A stretch of 16,919 bases of DNA from Brevundimonas sp. UBA5936. Lineage in GTDB: Bacteria; Pseudomonadota; Alphaproteobacteria; Caulobacterales; Caulobacteraceae. A program made the translations under genes and the position numbers. The notes under the pieces are model-generated. The model did not search any database. It saw nothing but the letters and a program-made list of their open reading frames with translations, and was not told the DNA's origin. The stretch is taken from positions 1-16,919 of the forward strand of contig DJDA01000149.1 in NCBI GenBank assembly GCA_002430835.1, written 5' to 3'. Shown piece by piece: positions 12,984 to 16,919 of the stretch (the stretch's first letter is position 1; each line of letters opens with the position of its first letter).

Positions 12984-13676
12984 ATGAGACGCGCGCGTTC
13001 AAGCATTCTGCTCGTCATGACCTGTCTGGCGCCGGTCAGCCTCGCGGCGCCGGTCTCGGCCGAATCCATCGCCTTCGCCGCCGAGCTTGTCGGCGACGCC
13101 TCGCAGGAGCCCTTCGCGATCCCGCTGCCGCAGGCCTCGGCGCCGGCCGTGCAGCCGCACGTGGTCATGAGCGGGCCTCAGGTCATGACGGACGCGGACA
13201 TGTCCGAGGCGCGAGGCGGCTTCATGACGGCGGGCGGCTTCACCTTCGGCTTCGGCGTCGTGGTCCGTTCCTATGTCAACGATCAGCTGGCCCTGCAGAC
13301 GCAACTGACCTGGACGCCGACCGGCCCGGTAAGCCAGCAGGTGCAGCACAACGTCCCCGGCGTGGCCGATCTGGCGGGCGCCATGGCCGGCCTGGTGGCG
13401 GGCGGCATCGACCTTCGCGGCTTGAACAACACCGGCGGGGTGGCGGTGGTAGACGGCTCGGGCGCGACGGCGATCCTGCACAACATCACGACCAGCCAGT
13501 TGCAGAACCTGATCATCAACAACGCCGACAATCGCAACATCCGTCAGGACATGGAGCTGAATCTGGTCCTGCCTGATCTGGCGACGATCCAGACCAACAG
13601 CCAGATGCACAACTACGGATCGAACATCGCCCGCGACATCGACTGGGCCGGACTCAGGAGCGCGGGCGGCTTCTAG
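12984..13676 (+). CDS. secreted protein with double-glycine-like motif (FapE-like position)
   Basis: The 230-residue product has a signal peptide (MRRARSSILLVMTCLAPVSLAAPVSA). A Pro/Ala-rich spacer leads to VMTDADMSEARGG (67-79), which looks like the end of a double-glycine leader, then GFMTAGGFTFGFGVVVRSYVND. The C-terminal half is Asn/Gln-rich and beta-prone, with NNADNRNIRQ (179-188) spaced like the NN...V.Q element of the repeat protein. It ends in SAGGF. GAGGTGA lies 5 bases before the ATG, and the gene starts 5 bases after the peptidase stop. Its place after the peptidase gene is that of fapE in Pseudomonas. It could be a peptidase substrate, an extracellular accessory or a minor fibre part. 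I do not recognise a named domain. Confidence 0.6.
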   Translation: MRRARSSILLVMTCLAPVSLAAPVSAESIAFAAELVGDASQEPFAIPLPQASAPAVQPHVVMSGPQVMTDADMSEARGGFMTAGGFTFGFGVVVRSYVNDQLALQTQLTWTPTGPVSQQVQHNVPGVADLAGAMAGLVAGGIDLRGLNNTGGVAVVDGSGATAILHNITTSQLQNLIINNADNRNIRQDMELNLVLPDLATIQTNSQMHNYGSNIARDIDWAGLRSAGGF

Positions 13677-13698
13677 GACGCAGCGTTCGAGTCTCTCA

Positions 13699-13720
13699 GG
13701 GGCCGCCGTCGGGCGGCCCC
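13699..13720. terminator. terminator between the convergent amyloid-like and porin operons
   Basis: GGGGCCGCC (13699-13707) and GGCGGCCCC (13712-13720) form a perfect 9-bp stem with a 4-base loop, followed on the plus strand by TTCTTC. It begins 22 bases after the plus-strand stop and lies just beyond the porin stop on the minus strand. Confidence 0.75.
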
Positions 13721-13729
13721 TTCTTCATG

Positions 13730-15073
13730 TCAGAAGACGATTGGCAGGCGCAGGATGAAGCGCATGTCCGGCGCATCCTCGGTCACGCCGAACTCGAAAT
13801 TGCCGTTCAGGCTGTAGCGGTCGTTCAGCAGGTAGGACATGCCGAACTGCAGGGCGCCGACCTGAAGCTCATCGGATTCCTCCGTGATGTTGTTCAACTC
13901 GCTCTTCGTGGGGCGAATGTAGTTGTGCTTATAGCCCAGCGAGAAGGAGAAGCGCGGGTTCAGCGAGAAGCCGAAACCGATGGACAGGCCGATGGCGTCG
14001 CCCGGATCGACTTCGCCGATGCGGATCTCGCCCTCGGTCTTGTTGATGTCGCGCGGCAGGTGGGCGAAGTAGCTCAGGCTGCCGAAAATGACCGCCGGAT
14101 CGCTGGGGTACAGGAAGCTGATGCTGGGCTCGACGCCCCAGAAGCCCGACCCGGTCGCCAGGCGCGTGGCGACGCCGAATTCGTCGCGATCGATGTCGAA
14201 GGGGCCTTCGCCCGTGTCGCTCTTGACCCTCAGACCGGCGATGAAGATGGGGCGGCCGCGCTCGCCGCCGTTAATCTGATAACGCAGGGCCGCCTCGACG
14301 TCGCCGACGCCGTCGCCGCTGAGGTCGATGGTGCGCGTCACCGCCTCGTCGCGCTGCTGCACGGTGGTGATGGTGTCGTTGCGCCAGACGTAGGGCACGC
14401 GCAGTTCCGCTTCCATGCGTGACCCGATGCCGTATTTCCCGGCCAGGGTGACGACGCCGGTGTCGCGATCGGCCTCATTGGCCTCGATCACCCCGATCTG
14501 CACGCCGGGCACGATCTCGATGCCGCGGAACACCAGGCGGTTGGCGCTGGAGCGCGTGTATTCAGTCGAGACGTCCAGGGTGAACTTGCCCGGCTGGCTC
14601 AACACGGCGATGCCTTCGGGAATGGCGGCTAGCTGTTCGCGTCGTACCTCGGGCGCGGGCGGCGGCGCGGCCTCGCTGGGGGGCAGGGTCGGTTGGGACG
14701 GACCATTGGGCGCGATGGAGCTGGCGACCTGCTGGCCGGCGCGCAACTGGTTCAGGGTGCGATCCGCGAAGACCGCCCGGCCTGAAGCGTCGGTCTGCAC
14801 CTGCCAGCGCGAATCGACGGACGGGGGCGCCATGGCGGCGCGTTCGTTCAACAAGGCTTCCTGCGCCTCGATCCGGCGTTGCTGCTCGATGACCAGGGCC
14901 TCCAGCCGCGCGACCCGCGCCGCCAGTTCCTCGTCCTGAGCCAGGGCGGCGCCGGGGGCCAGCAAGGCCGCTGCGGCGACCGAGGCGCCGATCAGCCGCA
15001 GCGCGGATCTGGGCCGTGGTCGATACGACGAGAGAGGCGGGCGGGGCCGAGAGGGTTGTCGGTGGGGGCTCAT
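13730..15073 (-). CDS. outer-membrane beta-barrel transporter with N-terminal coiled coil (FapF-like)
   Basis: The 447-residue product has a long basic N-region and a signal peptide ending near ALA-QDEEL (residue 46). A heptad-like coiled coil follows (ELAARVARLEALVIEQQRRIEAQEALL, about 49-76), then a Pro-rich linker (110-145). From about 150 it is a beta-barrel with alternating residues, SSANRLVFRGIEIVPG, GLRVKSDTGEGPF and a terminal phenylalanine (LRLPIVF), the classic outer-membrane insertion signal. Coiled coil, linker and barrel in this order is the architecture of FapF, the Pseudomonas amyloid exporter pore, and the barrel segments resemble FapF as I recall it. It is read from its own operon, 27 bases after a Crp/Fnr-type gene, facing the subunit operon. 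It could be another Phenol_MetA_deg-like porin. Confidence 0.72.
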   Translation of the reverse strand: MSPHRQPSRPRPPLSSYRPRPRSALRLIGASVAAAALLAPGAALAQDEELAARVARLEALVIEQQRRIEAQEALLNERAAMAPPSVDSRWQVQTDASGRAVFADRTLNQLRAGQQVASSIAPNGPSQPTLPPSEAAPPPAPEVRREQLAAIPEGIAVLSQPGKFTLDVSTEYTRSSANRLVFRGIEIVPGVQIGVIEANEADRDTGVVTLAGKYGIGSRMEAELRVPYVWRNDTITTVQQRDEAVTRTIDLSGDGVGDVEAALRYQINGGERGRPIFIAGLRVKSDTGEGPFDIDRDEFGVATRLATGSGFWGVEPSISFLYPSDPAVIFGSLSYFAHLPRDINKTEGEIRIGEVDPGDAIGLSIGFGFSLNPRFSFSLGYKHNYIRPTKSELNNITEESDELQVGALQFGMSYLLNDRYSLNGNFEFGVTEDAPDMRFILRLPIVF

Positions 15074-15100
15074 GACGCTCGCTCTCTTTTCGTTCTGGTT

Positions 15101-15856
15101 TCAGTGAAGGGCGTGGTCGTCGACGCCATAGTCGCTGGCGGCGCGCAGATAGGCCTCGTCCAGAAGGGTGACCCAGCCGCTCTGCATGGCGATCAGCCGC
15201 CCGCGCCGCATCTGGCCCAGGGTTCGGCTGACATGGACCAGGCTCAGGCCCAGGGCGTCGGCCAGCGTCTCCTGCGTCAGCGGCAGGTGCAGGCGGTCGC
15301 TGGTGCACAGGCCGGCGCGTTGCAGTCGGTCGCGCAATTCCAGCAACAGATGGGCCAGACGCGCCTGTGCGGATTGCCGGCCCAGCCGCACCACATGGTT
15401 CAGCAGGCAGGTTTCCTCGTATCGGCGCGATGTCGCCAGGGCGCGGCGCAACCGGTCGTGGCGCGGGTCTTGAAGCGCTAGTATCTCACGCAGCATCAGG
15501 GCGTCGACATATTCGACCCGCGTCAGGGCGATGATGGTCGTCTCGTCCAGCGGACGCGGATCAAGGCTCAGCCCTACGGAATCTCCGGGCAGCAGGAAGC
15601 CGAAGATCTGGCGCTGGCCGTCGGCCAGGATGCGTTGGCGACACGCCCATCCGCTGAGGATCAGGCGCGGGGAGGCGGCCCGGCCATCAGGATCGAAGGG
15701 CTGACCTGCGGGCACCGCTTCCTGAAACATGCACAGCCGTCGAACTAGGGCGCGCTCTTCATCGCTCAGTCGGGTGATGGAGGCGAGGTTGCGCAGGGCG
15801 GCCAGATCGGCCGGCGCAGTTACGGAACGGCGCACGCTGACCGCGCGCGTCACCAT
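15101..15856 (-). CDS. Crp/Fnr-family transcriptional regulator
   Basis: The 251-residue product has a cyclic-nucleotide-binding-like beta-roll (about 30-125, with FGFLLPGDSVGLSLD), a long dimer helix (about 130-180), and a C-terminal HTH_Crp domain (LPLTQETLADALGLSLVHVSRTLGQMRRGRL, 191-221). The FNR N-terminal cysteine cluster is absent, so it is not a classical iron-sulfur oxygen sensor, and cAMP-contacting residues are not evident. ATG 15856 is chosen for the usual length. It is upstream of and co-oriented with the FapF-like gene, 27 bases apart, so probably co-transcribed, and may control the amyloid-like locus. Signal and targets unknown. Confidence 0.88.
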   Translation of the reverse strand: MVTRAVSVRRSVTAPADLAALRNLASITRLSDEERALVRRLCMFQEAVPAGQPFDPDGRAASPRLILSGWACRQRILADGQRQIFGFLLPGDSVGLSLDPRPLDETTIIALTRVEYVDALMLREILALQDPRHDRLRRALATSRRYEETCLLNHVVRLGRQSAQARLAHLLLELRDRLQRAGLCTSDRLHLPLTQETLADALGLSLVHVSRTLGQMRRGRLIAMQSGWVTLLDEAYLRAASDYGVDDHALH

Positions 15857-15988
15857 GCCCTTGCGGGCAGGCTCGACCCACCACCTCCGGCGGTCCGGCT
15901 TCCATCCCTCTCCCGCACCATCTCAGGCGTTCCTCCGGGACAAGAAACGGCCACAATGCAACGGTCGTTCCTGCCAAGGCGCAGAAAC

Positions 15989-16056
15989 GTTGATTTTATA
16001 TTAACTTGGCTGTGGAGGCGTCGGTCGCGCAAAGGGTGCGTCGCCGCCCAAGTTAA
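15989..16056. promoter_or_regulatory. AT-rich promoter region of the Crp/Fnr-porin operon with inverted repeats
   Basis: Between 15857 and 16110 there is no gene. An AT-rich island carries an imperfect 17-mer palindrome from GTTGAT to TTAAC (15989-16005, 6 of 8 pairs). Partly overlapping it, TTAACTTGG (16001-16009) is repeated inverted as CCAAGTTAA at 16048-16056, perfect over 9 bp with 38 bases between. On the minus strand TATAAA within the island could be a -10 element. The palindrome is one base longer than a standard FNR box, so the regulator binding here is unproven. Confidence 0.35.
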
Positions 16057-16110
16057 GCAGACGGCGCATCTTACGCCCGCTCTGTCGTCTCATCACGATG
16101 TAAGGAGAGA

Positions 16111-16187
16111 TGGCGCACCCGAAGAGATTCGAACTCCTGACCCCCAGATTCGTAGTCTGGTGCTCTATCCAGCTGAGCTACGGGTGC
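16111..16187 (-). tRNA. tRNA-Arg (anticodon ACG)
   Basis: The minus strand folds into a full cloverleaf: acceptor GCACCCG/CGGGTGC (16187-16181 with 16121-16115), D arm GCTCAGCTGGATAGAGC, anticodon stem CCAGA/TCTGG with loop CTACGAA and anticodon ACG at 16153-16151, variable loop, and T arm with TTCGAAT. The discriminator is G and CCA is encoded (16113-16111). ACG is the Arg anticodon normally edited to ICG by TadA to read CGU, CGC and CGA. Confidence 0.97.
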
Positions 16188-16212
16188 GCACTGCCTTGCG
16201 GGCAGGGCCGGG

Positions 16213-16241
16213 TATCTAGCGGGTCGCCTTCGGGCTGGCAA
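16213..16241 (-). promoter_or_regulatory. sigma70-type promoter of tRNA-Arg
   Basis: On the minus strand TTGCCA (16241-16236) is followed after exactly 17 bases by TAGATA (16218-16213), a good -35/-10 pair. Its -10 ends 25 bases before the mature tRNA 5' end, fitting a short 5' leader removed by RNase P. Confidence 0.65.
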
Positions 16242-16246
16242 GCAGG

Positions 16247-16270
16247 TTTTCTCAGAAAATCTTGAGAAAA
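16247..16270. repeat. AT-rich inverted repeat upstream of the tRNA promoter
   Basis: TTTTCTC (16247-16253) and GAGAAAA (16264-16270) are perfect inverted repeats around a 10-base spacer; TTTTCT-C-AGAAAA inside it is a second palindrome. It lies just upstream of the -35 box, where an UP-like element or a regulator could act. It is not followed by a T-run that would make it a convincing terminator. Confidence 0.4.
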
Positions 16271-16339
16271 TGCGGGGTTGGCCTCGGGGGCCTGCGGGCC
16301 TAGGCATAAAGCCTCCCTGTAATGTCCCGGAGTGCTTGA

Positions 16340-16919
16340 GTGCGCGCCTTTTCCTTCCCCCATCTGCGTCCTGCGCGCAGGATTTCCTCTCTCACAGCCG
16401 GGACGGCGCTTGCGGCCCTGTTGCTGACGGGCTGCGCGACGACGACGGAAGGGATTCAGGCCGAGGCGGCGCCGGTTCCGGCTGAGGCGCCGATCGGGGC
16501 GCAAGCGTCCGTCGCCAGAGGGCCGTTCGTGTCGGCGGCCAATCCGCTGGCGGTCGAGGCGGGGATGAAGGTGCTGGCGCGCGGCGGTTCGGCCGTGGAC
16601 GCGGCGGTGGCGATCCAGGCGGTGCTGGGCCTGACCGAGCCGCAGTCTTCGGGCCTGGGCGGCGGCGCCTTCATGATGTTCTATGACGCCGAAAGCGGCG
16701 CCGTCACCGTCTATGACGGGCGCGAGACCGCGCCGGCCGCCGCCACGCCCGAGCTCTTCTATGAGAACGGCAAGCCTCTGGCGTTCGGGGATGCGGTGTT
16801 GAGCGGGCGCTCGACCGGGGCGCCGGGCGTGGTGCCCATGCTGGCCCTGGCCCAGCGGCAGCACGGCACCCTGGCCTGGTCCGAGCTGTTCGGCGACGCC
16901 GAGGCGCTGGCGCAGGACG
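16340..16919 (+). CDS. ggt: gamma-glutamyltransferase, predicted lipoprotein, 3' end beyond the window
   Basis: The frame starts at a GTG (16340), right after an in-frame TGA, with GGAG seven bases upstream. No in-frame ATG occurs before the conserved domain. The N-terminus is a lipoprotein signal with lipobox LLLTGC (cleavage before the Cys at 16433-16435), so the enzyme is probably anchored to a membrane on the periplasmic side. The conserved N-terminal GGT segments follow: AANPLAVEAGMKVLARGGSA, DAAVAIQAVLGLTEPQSSG, and the oxyanion-type GLGGGAFMMFYD, then YDGRETAPAAATPELF, with the Arg that binds the gamma-glutamyl carboxylate. The catalytic Thr that opens the small subunit lies outside the window. 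GGT cleaves the gamma-glutamyl bond of glutathione. The GST at 8220 is not close enough to imply joint control. Confidence 0.88.
   Translation, partial: MRAFSFPHLRPARRISSLTAGTALAALLLTGCATTTEGIQAEAAPVPAEAPIGAQASVARGPFVSAANPLAVEAGMKVLARGGSAVDAAVAIQAVLGLTEPQSSGLGGGAFMMFYDAESGAVTVYDGRETAPAAATPELFYENGKPLAFGDAVLSGRSTGAPGVVPMLALAQRQHGTLAWSELFGDAEALAQD

Noticed and set aside
15101..15856. Classical FNR oxygen sensor
   Set aside because: The N-terminal cluster of closely spaced cysteines is missing; the few cysteines are scattered.
16111..16187. tRNA gene as an integration site of a mobile element
   Set aside because: No integrase, no repeat of the tRNA 3' end and no compositional island were seen beside it in the window.

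Overview
The window looks like alphaproteobacterial DNA of high GC content, and it appears to contain two blocks from different lineages. Positions 1 to about 2440 read like a sphingomonad: rluB and rsmD, an NsrR-type Rrf2 regulator divergent from a single-domain globin, and the tail of a small secreted protein. From about 2440 to the end the genes read like Brevundimonas or another member of the Caulobacteraceae. The apparent seam lies inside an ORF whose first ~50 residues are the N-terminus of cobaltochelatase CobT and whose last ~50 residues are an unrelated secreted-protein tail. Lineage is judged by recall of family sequences, not by search, and a chimeric assembly or clone is as likely as a real rearrangement.

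Layout: 1-1255 rRNA modification (rluB, rsmD, start/stop overlap). 1271-2319 nitric-oxide module (globin and NsrR-like repressor, divergent, with a strong NsrR-type operator between them). 2276-2593 chimeric CobT ORF. 2671-3291 two tandem secreted paralogues with a shared CX14C motif. 3367-4128 NYN-LOTUS putative RNase. 4219-4647 unknown cytosolic protein. 4712-7564 periplasmic M16 peptidase. 7695-8885 MarR regulator and glutathione S-transferase, divergent around a palindromic operator. 8918-10726 lepA. 11058-15856 the most interesting block. 16111-16187 tRNA-Arg(ACG). 16340-end a gamma-glutamyltransferase lipoprotein, cut by the window edge.

The block at 11058-15856 resembles the Pseudomonas Fap functional-amyloid system. 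A plus-strand operon encodes a secreted Asp/Asn/Ser/Thr-rich repeat protein (fibre subunit candidate), a second small secreted protein sharing its C-terminal module, a periplasmic C39-like cysteine peptidase (FapD-like), and a fourth secreted protein. Facing it on the minus strand is an operon of a Crp/Fnr-type regulator and an outer-membrane beta-barrel protein with an N-terminal coiled coil (FapF-like). Two of the secreted proteins carry double-glycine-like motifs that could be the peptidase's sites. From memory, described fap operons are in gamma-, beta- and deltaproteobacteria, so this would be a divergent alphaproteobacterial version with a different gene order and its own regulator. Amyloid formation itself is not shown by sequence.
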